Shown: positions 42,147 through 52,139 of the stretch, one piece after another | How the letters are laid out: every line of letters starts with the position of its first letter | Numbering within the stretch: position 1 is the stretch's first letter | Origin: Corynebacterium falsenii | GTDB lineage: Bacteria; Actinomycetota; Actinomycetes; Mycobacteriales; Mycobacteriaceae | Length of the DNA stretch: 64,000 nucleotides | Assembly: GCF_020099275.1 (NCBI RefSeq) | Contig: NZ_CP083646.1 | Span: forward strand, 1,302,001 to 1,366,000 | Direction of reading: 5' to 3' | The notes under the pieces: generated by a model | Seen by the model: the letters and a program-made list of their open reading frames with translations, nothing else | What the model was told of the DNA's origin: nothing | The model's database searches: none | Position numbers and translations under genes: made by a program

Positions 42147-42620
42147 GCGCAAAGGTGGCCGGGTGATCGCGGCACGTGGAACCATCCCACACGTTGGGGG
42201 AGGCCAGGTGCGGAGGAAAGTCCGGACTCCACAGGGCACGGTGGTTGCTAACAGCAACCCGGGGCGACCCGCGGGCTAGTGCCACAGAAAACAAACCGCC
42301 GCGTGCCACCCACGCCTTCGGGCGCACGGTAGCAGCGCGGTAAGGGTGAAAAGGTGCGGTAAGAGCGCACCAGCACTGCAGGTGACTGCGGTGGCTTGGT
42401 AAACCCCACTGGGAGCAAGGTCAAGACGTTGCACACGGATGTAAGCCGTCCAGCAGTGCGACGCAGTTCCAGAGCTGCCCGCTCGCTTTTTCAGGGACAG
42501 GTAGACCGCTTGAGACCTCCAGCAATGGAGTGTCCAGATGGATGATCACCTCGCGCCGCCCACCCCACGGGGACTTAAGGCGGTGTACGACAGAATCCGG
42601 CTCACAGGCCACCTTTGCGC
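42147..42620 (+). ncRNA. rnpB: RNase P RNA (class A)
   Basis: Conserved core GAGGAAAGTCCGGACTCCAC near the 5' end followed by ACAG(G)GCA, the GGGC(T)AGTGCCACAGAAA block, and the closing 3' strand. The ends pair as helix P1: GCGCAAAGGTGGCC at 42147 with GGCCACCTTTGCGC at 42607-42620. Catalytic RNA that trims 5' leaders from tRNA precursors. Confidence 0.95.
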
Positions 42621-42659
42621 CCCAAACGTTGAGGGCCACATACGTTTACGCTAGTGGGC

Positions 42660-44123
42660 ATGAAACTATTCGCCGCCGAGTTGGATTTCCGCCCCGTTGC
42701 CGAGGAATTCGACCTCCCCACATCGTTTCCTGCCGACGTCGAACGGGAAGCCGAACTCGCCACCGACCGGTTCCCCGACGAGCGCCGCGACCTCGTGGAC
42801 GTTCCCTTCGTCACCATCGATCCGGCCGGTTCCATGGACCTCGACCAGGCCGTGCATATCGAGGCCGAGCCGCACCCCGCCACCGGGCAGACCGGCTGGC
42901 GCGTCCGCTACGCCATCGCGGACGTCGCCGCCTTCATCACCCCGGGCAGCGCCCTCGAGGCCGAATCCATCCACCGCGGCCAGACCATGTACCTACCGGA
43001 CGAGCCCGTCCGGCTGCACCCCACCGCGCTCTCGGAAGGCAGCGCCTCCCTGCTGCCCGACCAGATCCGCCCAGCCGTGGTGTGGGACATTCACGTTGCC
43101 CCCGACGGCGAGGTCGACACCTTCACCGTCTACCGCGCCCGCGTGCGGTCCGTCGCCCGCTTCGACTACGACGATGCAGAGGCGGACATGCTCGCCGGAA
43201 CCCTACACCCCGCCATCGCGGAACTGCCTGCCCTCGGCGCTGCTCGGCAGCGCTCTGACCTGCGACGGCATGCGATCAACTTGCGGCTTCCGTCCGTCTC
43301 GGTGGTCACCACCACCTCCGACGCCACCCCGCAGCGCCCCGCCCCATCATCTGTAGGTGACGACCGGGTGTACTCCCTGACGGTGGATCCCAGGGGATTG
43401 ATGAATGACTACAACGCGGAGCTCTCTCTGCTCGCAGGCATGTGTGCTGGGCAGATGATGGTCGCCGCCGGACGCGGCGTGCTGCGCACACTGCCCCCAG
43501 CCAGCGACAAGGCTCTGGCCGAGTTCGATGCCGCCGCCACCGCGCTGGGATACGACCGCGCGGGCCGACACGTCGGCGAGCTGCTCGCCGAGGTGGATGC
43601 CTCCACGCCGCGCGGCATGGCCGTCATGCGCGATGCCCAGCGGTTACTGCGCGGCGCGGGCTACGTGCCGATCGGGCTCACCGACGCGCCGGGGGAGCCG
43701 GAAATCCACGCCGGAATCGGCGGCTACTATGCGCACGTCACCGCGCCGTTGCGCAGGCTCGTGGACCGCTTCGGCACGGAAATCTGCCTTGCCATCGCCG
43801 AGGAACGCCCCGTGCCCGATTGGGTGGAAGAGACGCTTCCGGCCGTGGTGGAAGCAATGGATTCCAGCAGCCAAAAGGCTAACAAGGTCGACAGGGCCTG
43901 CCTCAACCTCACGGAGGCCGTGGTGCTGCGGCCCTGGGTTGGGCAGAACTTCTCCGCCACCGTGCTGCATTCCGGGGATTCCAGCGCGCAGGTGTTCCTG
44001 GAACAGCCCCCGGTCATCGCGGATTGCCAGGGCACGCCGCACGAGGCCACCACCGCCGTGGTGACACTCATTACTGCGGACCCGGCCAGCCGCGAGGTCG
44101 AATTCGCGTGGCCTGCCGACTAG
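42660..44123 (+). CDS. RNB-domain ribonuclease (RNase II/R family)
   Basis: About 487 residues. RNB catalytic block DVPFVTIDPAGSMDLDQAVHIE with the metal-binding aspartates, RYAIADVAAFITPGSALE, EAHRRGQTMYLPD-type segment and PTALSEGSASLLP. Later GGYYAHVTAPLRRLVDRF matches the RNB C-terminal signature. No S1 domain is evident at either end, as in the short actinobacterial form. Hydrolyses RNA 3' to 5'. ATG 6 bp inside a longer GTG frame; it follows rnpB by 40 bp. Confidence 0.93.
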   Translation: MKLFAAELDFRPVAEEFDLPTSFPADVEREAELATDRFPDERRDLVDVPFVTIDPAGSMDLDQAVHIEAEPHPATGQTGWRVRYAIADVAAFITPGSALEAESIHRGQTMYLPDEPVRLHPTALSEGSASLLPDQIRPAVVWDIHVAPDGEVDTFTVYRARVRSVARFDYDDAEADMLAGTLHPAIAELPALGAARQRSDLRRHAINLRLPSVSVVTTTSDATPQRPAPSSVGDDRVYSLTVDPRGLMNDYNAELSLLAGMCAGQMMVAAGRGVLRTLPPASDKALAEFDAAATALGYDRAGRHVGELLAEVDASTPRGMAVMRDAQRLLRGAGYVPIGLTDAPGEPEIHAGIGGYYAHVTAPLRRLVDRFGTEICLAIAEERPVPDWVEETLPAVVEAMDSSSQKANKVDRACLNLTEAVVLRPWVGQNFSATVLHSGDSSAQVFLEQPPVIADCQGTPHEATTAVVTLITADPASREVEFAWPAD

Positions 44124-44175
44124 CAGGCGCTGGAGGTGCGTTCGCGGAGTACGGAAGTGTGGTACTAAAGAAGGC

Positions 44176-44349
44176 ATGAGCGAAAACAAGTGGTACTTCG
44201 ATACGCAAACGGGTGAGGTCACCCAGGGCAAGACCGATTCGTGGGAAAACCGCATGGGCCCCTACGACAGCAAGGAAGAGGCCTCCCACGCGCTTGAGAT
44301 CGTCCGCCAGCGCAACAAGGCTGCCGACGAGTATGACGAAGAAGACTAA
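44176..44349 (+). CDS. Small SPOR-like protein
   Basis: 57 residues, MSENKWYFDTQTGEVTQGKT to DEYDEED. Begins with ATG behind AAAGAAGG. The WYFDTQTGEVTQG and NRMGPYDSKEEASHALE blocks recur in small actinobacterial proteins likened to SPOR domains. Very acidic tail. Its last 17 bp overlap the start of the DUF202 gene, so translation is coupled. Confidence 0.82.
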   Translation: MSENKWYFDTQTGEVTQGKTDSWENRMGPYDSKEEASHALEIVRQRNKAADEYDEED

Positions 44350-44740
44350 CGAGTCTTCCTCCGACACATCCCACGAGCCCGATCGGTCGTGGTTCGCTCG
44401 GGTTGTTCTGCCCGAGGGAACGGACCCCGATCCGCGGTTCACGCTCGCCAATGAGCGTACTTTCCTGGCGTGGATCCGCACGTCGCTAGCCTTCCTCGCC
44501 GGTGGCGTGGCGCTCGAGGCGTTCCGCATTCCGGGGATCCCGGCGCACATCTGGAGTGGCGCGGCAGTGCTGGTGCTCGTCGTGGGGCTGCTCATCGCCG
44601 TGGGGGCGGCGATCCGTTGGGTGCGCGTGGAACGCGCTATGCGCACCGGCAGGCCCCTGCCTCTGCCTGCCCTTATTCCCTTCCTCTCCGGCGTGGCGGT
44701 CCTCGCCTGCACCGCCGTGTTGGCCTTCGTCCTCAGCTAG
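44333..44740 (+). CDS. YidH-type DUF202 membrane protein
   Basis: 135 residues from MTKKTNESSSD. DUF202 signature RFTLANERTFLAWIRTSLAFLAGGVAL with the conserved Glu-Arg-Thr-Phe-Leu-Ala-Trp; three transmembrane helices in total. Start ATG overlaps the end of the SPOR-like gene. Function unknown, inner membrane. Confidence 0.88.
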   Translation: MTKKTNESSSDTSHEPDRSWFARVVLPEGTDPDPRFTLANERTFLAWIRTSLAFLAGGVALEAFRIPGIPAHIWSGAAVLVLVVGLLIAVGAAIRWVRVERAMRTGRPLPLPALIPFLSGVAVLACTAVLAFVLS

Positions 44741-44757
44741 GGGAGGGGGCACAGACA

Positions 44758-45102
44758 ATGGCAAATACTCAGGAGCACTTCCACTCCGACCCCGGGCTTC
44801 AGCCCGAGCGCACCTCGCTGGCGTGGACGCGCACCACCGTGGCCCTCATGGTGGCCAGCACTGTGCTGCTGAGGTGGGCGCACCTCTACGGCCCCTACAT
44901 CGTGGGCGTCTCGATTTTCCTCATGTGCACCGCAGCGACGGTGCTGTTGACACAGCGCAAGCGGTACGTGAGATCTGCCAAGGGGCTGGGCCACGAGCAG
45001 GTCACCCCCAATGTCATGGCCGTGGTGCTGCTGACGGCCGCGATGGTGCTGTTCGGCGGAGCGGCCATTGTTTTTGTGCTTATCGAAGCACTGAATCGCT
45101 GA
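44758..45102 (+). CDS. Second DUF202 membrane protein
   Basis: 114 residues with [20 protein letters not shown], the same DUF202 motif as its neighbour, and three hydrophobic helices. ATG behind GGGAGGGGG, 17 bp after the previous stop, so a tandem DUF202 pair that may form a hetero-oligomer. Its 3' end overlaps the convergent panB by 23 bp. Confidence 0.88.
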   Translation: MANTQEHFHSDPGLQPERTSLAWTRTTVALMVASTVLLRWAHLYGPYIVGVSIFLMCTAATVLLTQRKRYVRSAKGLGHEQVTPNVMAVVLLTAAMVLFGGAAIVFVLIEALNR

Positions 45103-45979
45103 AGCAGTGTTCCTCAGCCGGGAACGTGCCCTGCGCAACCTCTTTCTTGTACGCCGCAGCCGCAGCGGTGAGATCCGCACCCACGTGAGCCCACTGCTTG
45201 GCGAATCGCGGGCGGTGGCCGTTGTCGGGCAGCGCGACCATGTCGTGCCACACCAGCACCTGCCCATCACAATCAGGGCCCGCGCCGATGCCGATGGTGG
45301 GGATCTCCAAGGCAGCGGTGACCTTCTTCGCCACCTCGGCGGGCACCATTTCCATGACCACCATGTCGGCCCCGGCTTCTTGGATGGCTTCGGCGTCGGC
45401 AAATAACTGATCCGCACCAGAACCGCGGCCCTGAATCTTGAAGCCACCCAGCTGGTTGACCGACTGCGGGGTGAAACCTATGTGCGCGCAGACGGATATG
45501 CCGGCGTCTGTGATCGCCCGGATCTTGGAGGCCATTCGCACCCCGCCCTCGATCTTGACCATGTGTGCCCCGGAGCGGCGCAGCATCTCGGTGGAGGAGC
45601 GCACGGCCTGTTCCTCGGAGGCCTCGTACGTGCCGAAGGGAAGGTCGGCGACGACCAAAGCATTACCCGCCCCGCGCACTACCCCCGCGGCGAGGAAAGC
45701 CATTTCGTCCATGGACACGCGCTGGGTCGTGTCGTAGCCGTAGACAACGTTCGCCGCAGAATCCCCCACGAGCATGACCTCAATGCCAGCCTGCGCAAAC
45801 GCCGAGGCCGTGGAGTAATCGTAGGCCGTGAGCATCGCAAACGGGTCTCCCGAACCCTTCCGCGCCTTAAGGTCGGAAATGCGCACCTGCTTGGTGGGAA
45901 CCAAGTATCCGGCGGGCTGACCGGAGGAGTGAGCTGAAGAATCTACTGAAGAATCTGTCGGGGAATCTGCGACTGTCAT
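45080..45979 (-). CDS. panB: 3-methyl-2-oxobutanoate hydroxymethyltransferase
   Basis: 299 residues. PanB motifs [43 protein letters not shown] (catalytic Lys region), [17 protein letters not shown] and [11 protein letters not shown] with the catalytic Glu. N-terminal 30 residues are an extra Ser-rich extension. First step of pantothenate synthesis: transfers a hydroxymethyl group from methylene-tetrahydrofolate to ketoisovalerate. panC is not adjacent in this window. Confidence 0.96.
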   Translation of the reverse strand: MTVADSPTDSSVDSSAHSSGQPAGYLVPTKQVRISDLKARKGSGDPFAMLTAYDYSTASAFAQAGIEVMLVGDSAANVVYGYDTTQRVSMDEMAFLAAGVVRGAGNALVVADLPFGTYEASEEQAVRSSTEMLRRSGAHMVKIEGGVRMASKIRAITDAGISVCAHIGFTPQSVNQLGGFKIQGRGSGADQLFADAEAIQEAGADMVVMEMVPAEVAKKVTAALEIPTIGIGAGPDCDGQVLVWHDMVALPDNGHRPRFAKQWAHVGADLTAAAAAYKKEVAQGTFPAEEHCFSDSVLR

Positions 45980-46047
45980 GGATCAAATTGTGCCACGATG
46001 CCGTGCTTCTCAAAACTTCACCCACAACCGTGCCTACAATAGGGTTC

Positions 46048-47388
46048 ATGAATCGCCAACAGGAATTCGTCCTCCGCACGCTCGAGGAACGCGATATTCG
46101 ATTTGTCCGCTTGTGGTTCACGGACATCCAAGGCTTCCTGAAATCCGTGGCCGTTGTGCCCGCGGAACTCGAGGGAGCGTTCGAGGAAGGAATCGGCTTC
46201 GATGGCTCGGCCATCGAGGGCTTCTCCCGCATCGCAGAATCAGACACCATTGCCCGCCCCGACCCGTCGACCTTCCAGATCCTGCCGTTTAGCGACAGCC
46301 CCGACGGCCACCTCTCGGCACGCATGTTCTGCGACATCGCCATGCCGGACGGCGAGCCCTCCTGGGCCGACCCCCGCCAGGTGCTGCGCCGCCAGATGAA
46401 CAACGCGGGCACCCAGGGATTCACCTGCTACATCCACCCGGAGATCGAGTTCTTCCTCATCAAGAGCCTCGATACTGACGGCTACCCGCCGGTTCCCACC
46501 GACTGGGGTGGCTATTTCGATCAGGCCGTCACCGACGATGCCCCGGCCTTCCGCGCCCACGCCATCAGCTCCCTAGAGCGCATGGGCATCTCTGTGGAGT
46601 TCTCCCACCACGAGGCCGCGCCGGGCCAGCAGGAGATCGACCTGCGCTTCGCCGACGCGCTGTCCATGGCCGACAACATCATGACGTTCCGCTACCTCAT
46701 CAAGCAGGTGGCCCGCCAAAACGGCGTGTCCGCAACGTTTATGCCCAAACCGTTCACCGAGCACCCCGGTTCGGCCATGCACACCCACATCTCGCTGTTC
46801 GAGGGCGATGAAAACGCATTCCACGACCCAGATGACGAGCTGCGCCTGTCGAAGACCGCCAAGTCCTTCATCGCGGGCATTCTGGAGCACGCCCCGGAAA
46901 TCTCCGCCGTGACCAACCAGTGGGTGAACTCCTACAAGCGCATCGCCTCCGGCGCCGAGGCTCCTCGCGCCGCCGCGTGGGGCGCCTCCAACCGCTCCGC
47001 GATGGTTCGCCTGCCCATGTACACCCAGAACAAGGCCGCATCCCGCCGCATCGAGGTCCGCTCCCCAGACTCCGCCTGCAACCCGTACCTCGCGTACTCG
47101 GTGCTGCTTGCCGCCGGCCTGAAGGGCGTCAAGGAGAACTACGAGCTCCCGGCCCCCGCCGAGGACGACGTGTCGCACATGACCCGCCGCGAGCGCCGCG
47201 CCGCCGGCTTCAAGGACCTGCCCAGCGATCTGGCGGACGCGCTGCGCCACATGGAGCGCTCCGAGCTGGTCGCCGACGCCCTCGGTGAGCACGTCTTCGA
47301 GTACTTCCTCCGCAACAAGTGGCGCGAGTGGTACGACTACCAGGGCCAGATCACGCCGTGGGAGCTGCGCCACAACTTGGCCTTCTAA
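46048..47388 (+). CDS. glnA2: Glutamine synthetase-type enzyme GlnA2
   Basis: 446 residues, glutamine synthetase fold: FDGSAIEGFSRIAESD, EIEFFLIKS (metal site), HEAAPGQQEIDLRF, ATFMPKPFTEHPGSAMHTHISL and the Arg-rich NRSAMVRLP. The segment where GlnA1 has its adenylylation tyrosine (LYELPPEE) reads differently here (DDVSHMTRRERR), so it is not expected to be modified by GlnE. Followed 86 bp later by glnE on the same strand, the order seen in C. glutamicum. ATG chosen at MNRQQEF. Actual substrate (ammonia or polyamine-type amine) uncertain. Confidence 0.93.
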   Translation: MNRQQEFVLRTLEERDIRFVRLWFTDIQGFLKSVAVVPAELEGAFEEGIGFDGSAIEGFSRIAESDTIARPDPSTFQILPFSDSPDGHLSARMFCDIAMPDGEPSWADPRQVLRRQMNNAGTQGFTCYIHPEIEFFLIKSLDTDGYPPVPTDWGGYFDQAVTDDAPAFRAHAISSLERMGISVEFSHHEAAPGQQEIDLRFADALSMADNIMTFRYLIKQVARQNGVSATFMPKPFTEHPGSAMHTHISLFEGDENAFHDPDDELRLSKTAKSFIAGILEHAPEISAVTNQWVNSYKRIASGAEAPRAAAWGASNRSAMVRLPMYTQNKAASRRIEVRSPDSACNPYLAYSVLLAAGLKGVKENYELPAPAEDDVSHMTRRERRAAGFKDLPSDLADALRHMERSELVADALGEHVFEYFLRNKWREWYDYQGQITPWELRHNLAF

Positions 47389-47474
47389 CAACACCCGAGC
47401 CCCATCCATCTACCGGGGCTCACCTTCACGGCCTCCGCGAAGGCTCACAGACGAAGTGACAGAGGAGTTTCACG

Positions 47475-50400
47475 TTGACTCGTCCACGGACATCCCGTTC
47501 TGCCGTCCCCACCGCCCGCAACTTGGGGTTGACCCATCCCCGGGCACAGGAGGACCTCGACAACCTCGGGTGGAGCAATGCGGAACACGCGGATGTGCTG
47601 TGGTCCCTGGCCGCGACCGGCGATCCCGATCTGGCGCTCAACAACCTCGTCCGGTTGTTTGCCGCCCTGGACAGTATTGCCGAGGACGGCGGCGATCTGA
47701 CCTCTACTGTCTCGTCTTTTTCCGACGCCTCAACGCGGTCCCTGCAACAGGCCATTAAGGACAATCAGACGTTCCGAACCCGACTGTTCGGCCTGTTCGG
47801 CGCGTCCTCCATGCTGGGTGATCACATCGTGGCACACCCGCTGCGCTGGGTCCGGCTGTCCCTGGATCTGCCTAGCGGCGAGGAAATGATGGAGCTCATG
47901 CTCGATTCCGTCCACGCCGTCGCCGACGAAACGGAGGATGGCCGCACGGTCTACCGCGCCGCCATCACCGGCAGCGAGGCCGATGACGCGATGCGCGTGA
48001 CGTACCGGACGATCCTGTCGCGCATCGCCGCGATCGACGTGGCAGGCACGATGATTCAGCGCGCCAACCCGGATCCGGAGCCCGTGGACTTCGAGGTCCT
48101 TTCCCGCGCGCTGGCCGACGCCGCCGATGCCGCGCTCACCGCAGCCCTGGCCGTGGCCTGCGCCGTGGTCTACGGCACCGCGGATTCCGAGACCAAGCAC
48201 GAGCCAGCCCGCCTGGCAGTCATGGCGATGGGCAAATGCGGCGCCCAAGAGCTCAACTACATCTCGGACGTGGACGTGATCTTCGTCGCCGAGCCCGCCG
48301 ATACGAAGGCCACCCGCTGGGCCGGCGAGTTCATCAACATCGGCTCGCGCGTGTTCTTCGAAGTCGATGCGGCCCTGCGCCCCGAAGGCAAAAACGGCGC
48401 CCTGGTCCGCACTCTGGAATCGCACATCGCCTACTACGACAGGTGGGCCGCCACCTGGGAGTTCCAAGCGCTCCTCAAGGCCCGCCCGATGGCCGGTGAC
48501 TTGGAGCTCGGCCAGCAGTACATCGAGGCCTTGGCCCCAAAGGTATGGAATGCCTCCGAGCGCGAAGACTTTGTGCAAGACGTGCAAGCGATGCGGCGTC
48601 GAGTGATCGACAACGTGCCGGAGGAGATCCGGTCCCGTGAGCTGAAGCTCGGCCCCGGTGGCCTGCGCGACGTGGAATTCGCCGTGCAGCTGCTGCAGAT
48701 GGTCCACGGACGCACCGACGAATCCCTGCGCGTGCGCTCCACCGTTGCCGCGCTACGGGCGCTCATGGACGGTGGTTACGTGGGCCGCGAGGATGGGCAT
48801 AGCCTCATCGATCACTACGCCTTCATGCGCATGCTGGAACACCGCCTGCAGTTGCAGCGCCTCAAGCGCACCCACACGCTGCCGCCGAAGGACGACGAGG
48901 CGGCGCTGACCTGGCTGGCCCGCACGTCAGGCCGGCGGCCGGAGGGCTCGCGGACCGCGATGCAGCAGCTGCTCAGCGACGTGCGCCGCGTGGGTGTGGA
49001 GATCAACCAGCTGCACACCAAGCTGTTCTACCGCCCGCTGCTGAGCTCGGTGGCGGCGATGAGCGCCGACACCGTGCGCCTGTCGCCGGAGGCCGCGAAG
49101 CGCCAGCTGGCTGCGCTGGGCTACCAGTACCCGGACCGCGCCTACGAGCACCTCAGTGCGCTGGCTTCCGGCAGTTCGCGCAAGCACAAGCTGCAGGCCA
49201 TCATCATGCCCACGCTGCTGGAATGGTTGGGTAAGACCGTGGACCCGGATGCCGGCCTGCTCAACTACCGCAAGGTCTCCGAGGCAGCGGAGGATCGCGC
49301 CTGGTTCCTGCGACTGCTGCGCGACGAGAACGTGGTGGGGCAGCGGCTCATGACCATCTTGGGTACCTCGCCGTACGCCTCCGAGCTGATTCTTAATTCG
49401 TTGGATTCCATCAAGCTGCTTTCCGACGGTGCGAATGGCCCGAAGCTGCTGGACAAGAACCCGGCGGTGGTCACGCACTCGCTGGTCGCCGCAGCCGCTC
49501 GGCACCGCGATCCGGAGAAGGCGATTTCCGTGGCGCGCTCGTTGCGCCGCGCCGAGCTCGCCCGCATCGCCTCGGCGGATCTGTTGGGCTTCATGGATGT
49601 GGAGCAGGTCTGCCAGTCGCTGTCGTGGGTGTGGGACGCCGTGCTGGAGGCCGCACTTCAGGCCGAAATCCGCTGGTGGGAGGATGAGCACGCCAAGAAC
49701 GCCCCGGCGTTAATCAGCGTGATCGGCATGGGCCGCCTCGGCGGCGCGGAACTTGGTTATGGGTCCGACGCCGACGTGATGTTCGTGACCCAGCCCGGTG
49801 AGGGAGTCGACGATAGCGAGGCCGTCAAGTGGGCCACCACGATCTGCGATAACGTCCGCTCGCGCTTGGGCAAGCCCAGCCAGGACCCGCCGCTGGAGGT
49901 GGACATGGACCTGCGCCCGGAGGGGCGCAACGGCGCCATCGTGCGCACCATGGAATCCTACGAGCGCTACTACGAGCAGTGGGGCGAGACGTGGGAGATG
50001 CAGGCGCTGCTGCGCGCCACGTGGATTGCCGGCGACAAGGACTTGGGCATCCGCTTCCTACACATGATCGACAAGTATCGCTATCCCGTTGGGGGAGTGG
50101 ACCAGAAGACCGTGCAGGAAGTCCGCCGCATGAAGGCTCGCGTTGACGCCGAGCGCCTGCCCCGCGGCGCCGACCGCAACACCCACACCAAGTTGGGTCG
50201 AGGTGCGCTGACGGACGTGGAGTGGACCGTGCAGCTGCTGGCGATGCAGCATGGTGAAGGCTCCCAGCGCCTGCGCAACACCTCCACGCTGGAGCTGCTG
50301 CGCGAGATGGCCGGAGCCGAGCTCATCAGCGAGGCCGATTCGCAGATCCTGCAGGAAGCCTGGATCACCGCCACGATCGCGCGCAACGCGATTGTGCTGG

Positions 50401-50591
50401 TCAAGGGCAAGCGCAAGGATCAGCTGCCGAGCCAGGGCAGCCAGCTGCGCCAGGTCGCCGCTGCGGCGCACTGGGCGCCGCAGGATGCCCAAGAATTCCT
50501 CGATGATTACCTCAAGAAGACCCGCAAGTCTCGCCGCGTGGTGGACCGGATCTTCTGGGGCGAGGATATCGGCTTCGACGAGGCATTCTGA
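47475..50591 (+). CDS. glnE: Bifunctional glutamine synthetase adenylyltransferase/adenylyl-removing enzyme
   Basis: 1038 residues with two nucleotidyltransferase domains. The N-terminal (adenylyl-removing) one has MGKCGAQELNYISDVDVIFV at about 250; the C-terminal (adenylylating) one has MGRLGGAELGYGSDADVMFV at about 749; each is followed by a helical GlnE domain (RRVIDNVPEE..., KARVDAERLPRGADRNTHTKLG). Start taken as TTG behind AGAGGAG. It attaches and removes AMP on the tyrosine of glutamine synthetase I in response to nitrogen status via PII. Confidence 0.95.
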   Translation: MTRPRTSRSAVPTARNLGLTHPRAQEDLDNLGWSNAEHADVLWSLAATGDPDLALNNLVRLFAALDSIAEDGGDLTSTVSSFSDASTRSLQQAIKDNQTFRTRLFGLFGASSMLGDHIVAHPLRWVRLSLDLPSGEEMMELMLDSVHAVADETEDGRTVYRAAITGSEADDAMRVTYRTILSRIAAIDVAGTMIQRANPDPEPVDFEVLSRALADAADAALTAALAVACAVVYGTADSETKHEPARLAVMAMGKCGAQELNYISDVDVIFVAEPADTKATRWAGEFINIGSRVFFEVDAALRPEGKNGALVRTLESHIAYYDRWAATWEFQALLKARPMAGDLELGQQYIEALAPKVWNASEREDFVQDVQAMRRRVIDNVPEEIRSRELKLGPGGLRDVEFAVQLLQMVHGRTDESLRVRSTVAALRALMDGGYVGREDGHSLIDHYAFMRMLEHRLQLQRLKRTHTLPPKDDEAALTWLARTSGRRPEGSRTAMQQLLSDVRRVGVEINQLHTKLFYRPLLSSVAAMSADTVRLSPEAAKRQLAALGYQYPDRAYEHLSALASGSSRKHKLQAIIMPTLLEWLGKTVDPDAGLLNYRKVSEAAEDRAWFLRLLRDENVVGQRLMTILGTSPYASELILNSLDSIKLLSDGANGPKLLDKNPAVVTHSLVAAAARHRDPEKAISVARSLRRAELARIASADLLGFMDVEQVCQSLSWVWDAVLEAALQAEIRWWEDEHAKNAPALISVIGMGRLGGAELGYGSDADVMFVTQPGEGVDDSEAVKWATTICDNVRSRLGKPSQDPPLEVDMDLRPEGRNGAIVRTMESYERYYEQWGETWEMQALLRATWIAGDKDLGIRFLHMIDKYRYPVGGVDQKTVQEVRRMKARVDAERLPRGADRNTHTKLGRGALTDVEWTVQLLAMQHGEGSQRLRNTSTLELLREMAGAELISEADSQILQEAWITATIARNAIVLVKGKRKDQLPSQGSQLRQVAAAAHWAPQDAQEFLDDYLKKTRKSRRVVDRIFWGEDIGFDEAF

Positions 50592-50675
50592 CCTAGATCT
50601 GGTCTCGCTCTGGTCTGGCGCAGAACTTAACTTTGATCTAGCGCAGACAAACAAGGCTATGCTAACTTCTTGGTC

Positions 50676-51347
50676 ATGGAAGACAGCGTGGGCACTCACA
50701 CCAGTACCGGCACCGGCCAGGTGGTAGCACCGGCCGGTGCTCATCGCTGCGTACAACCCATGATCGATGCCAGCGTGACCATGGTGGGCGACGCGCTGCG
50801 GCGCTCCACCGTATGGGCCCGCATGATCGACGGCAGCCTGCCGTTCATGGGCCGGGCTGCCTACTTGGAGCAGCACTGGGAGGGCCTGCGTGTGCTGCGC
50901 AACTCTCTGGAATCGACGGGACTGTGTGCTCAGCTGCGGCCCGCGCTCACCGACACCGTGGAACGCCTCGGGGGAGCACTCGACCGTTCCCATACCACGG
51001 CGACATGGCGCGAGCACCATGTGACAATGCCGGCGATGCTGGAGTTTCGGCGTCGAGTTAATGAGATGACCGAGGCCCGGGACGCCGTGGGATTGGCCGC
51101 CCACGCGGTGGTGCGGTTGGCCGCGGTGAAATCCTGCCCGATGCCGGGCGAACCCACGCACATTGCCATCCCTCCCGTGACCTGCGTGCGCACCGATGAG
51201 GACGAGGAATACTTCGCCGAAGAACTCTCCGCCGCCACGCTGCTGGTGCTGGCGCACGGGTCCGATGTGTGCCGCAGCTACCACAACTCCATGCGCAGTT
51301 CGAGTTGTGCGGTGACCGCGGCGGCTATTCGCCAGGCGCTCATGTAG
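50676..51347 (+). CDS. Hypothetical all-helical protein
   Basis: About 223 residues from MEDSVGTHTSTG. Mostly helical (QPMIDASVTMVGDALRRSTV, YLEQHWEGLRVLRNSLESTG), with some likeness to the haem-oxygenase fold (a helix pair around a YLEQHW-type segment), but I cannot place the haem-ligand His with confidence. No signal peptide. It follows glnE by 85 bp. Function not assigned. Confidence 0.6.
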   Translation: MEDSVGTHTSTGTGQVVAPAGAHRCVQPMIDASVTMVGDALRRSTVWARMIDGSLPFMGRAAYLEQHWEGLRVLRNSLESTGLCAQLRPALTDTVERLGGALDRSHTTATWREHHVTMPAMLEFRRRVNEMTEARDAVGLAAHAVVRLAAVKSCPMPGEPTHIAIPPVTCVRTDEDEEYFAEELSAATLLVLAHGSDVCRSYHNSMRSSSCAVTAAAIRQALM

Positions 51348-51365
51348 CTGCTATAATCTACGGGC

Positions 51366-52115
51366 ATGTCGCTCATCGTTCTAGTAGCCGTTGTGGTGTT
51401 TATCGGCGCGGCGATGCAGCGTATCTCGGGCATGGGGCTGGGGCTACTGTCTGCGCCCGTGCTCTCCATTGCGATTGATCCCGTCGTGGGGGTGCTGGTG
51501 GTCAATATCCTGGCCAGCGCCAACGCCTTCATGTCCACGCTCAGTGTGCGTTCCATGGTCAATTGGCGGAAGTTCGCGCTCATCGGATCGGTGATGATCG
51601 TCGGCGTGATACCGGGGGCAATGCTCATTTCCGTGGTGTCCGCGGCAGTGCTTCAAGTCATCGTGGGCGGCGTGCTGCTCAGCGCGCTGAGCCTGGTGAC
51701 GTTGGGCAAGCGCTACGTGCCCCAGGCGAGAGGGTTGGCACCGGCCGTGGCGGCTGGCGTTGCGGGCGGGTTCATGAACACCATCGCCGGTGTCGCCGGC
51801 CCAGCCATTACGGTGTACGCCCAGGCCGCGCGGTGGGAGCAGCGCAGTTTCGCCGCGACCTTGCAACCGCTGTTCGTGGTGTCCGGTCTGCTGAGCTTTG
51901 GGGTGAAACTCGGTGCCGGGACGGGGGATTTCTCCGGCATCCCCATGGAGATCTGGCCGGTCAGCCTGGTGTCCATGGCGTTGGGGATCGTGCTAGCGAG
52001 TCGCTTCGCCGAGCGTGTGCCCAGGCTGTGGGCACACCGCATGGCTATCGCGATGGCGTCGGCCGGCGCGGCGAGCGTGTTGGTGCGCGGATTGTTGACT
52101 TTGCTGGTGGGCTAG
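51366..52115 (+). CDS. TauE/SafE family anion exporter
   Basis: 249 residues, about eight hydrophobic helices. Family repeats QRISGMGLGLLSAPVLSI near the start and GGFMNTIAGVAGPAITVY in the second half. Proposed sulfite/organosulfonate exporters; substrate unknown here. Starts 18 bp after the previous gene. Confidence 0.88.
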   Translation: MSLIVLVAVVVFIGAAMQRISGMGLGLLSAPVLSIAIDPVVGVLVVNILASANAFMSTLSVRSMVNWRKFALIGSVMIVGVIPGAMLISVVSAAVLQVIVGGVLLSALSLVTLGKRYVPQARGLAPAVAAGVAGGFMNTIAGVAGPAITVYAQAARWEQRSFAATLQPLFVVSGLLSFGVKLGAGTGDFSGIPMEIWPVSLVSMALGIVLASRFAERVPRLWAHRMAIAMASAGAASVLVRGLLTLLVG

Positions 52116-52139
52116 CGGAAGTGGGTTAGCGGCGGTGGG

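Noticed and set aside
47397..47421. Hairpin GAGCCCC/GGGGCTC after glnA2 as a terminator
   Set aside because: Loop of 11 nt and no U tract; glnA2-glnE read-through is equally likely, so not listed.
50630..50670. AAGGCTATGCTAACTT before the helical hypothetical gene as a DtxR box
   Set aside because: Too many mismatches and poor symmetry against the 19-bp consensus.
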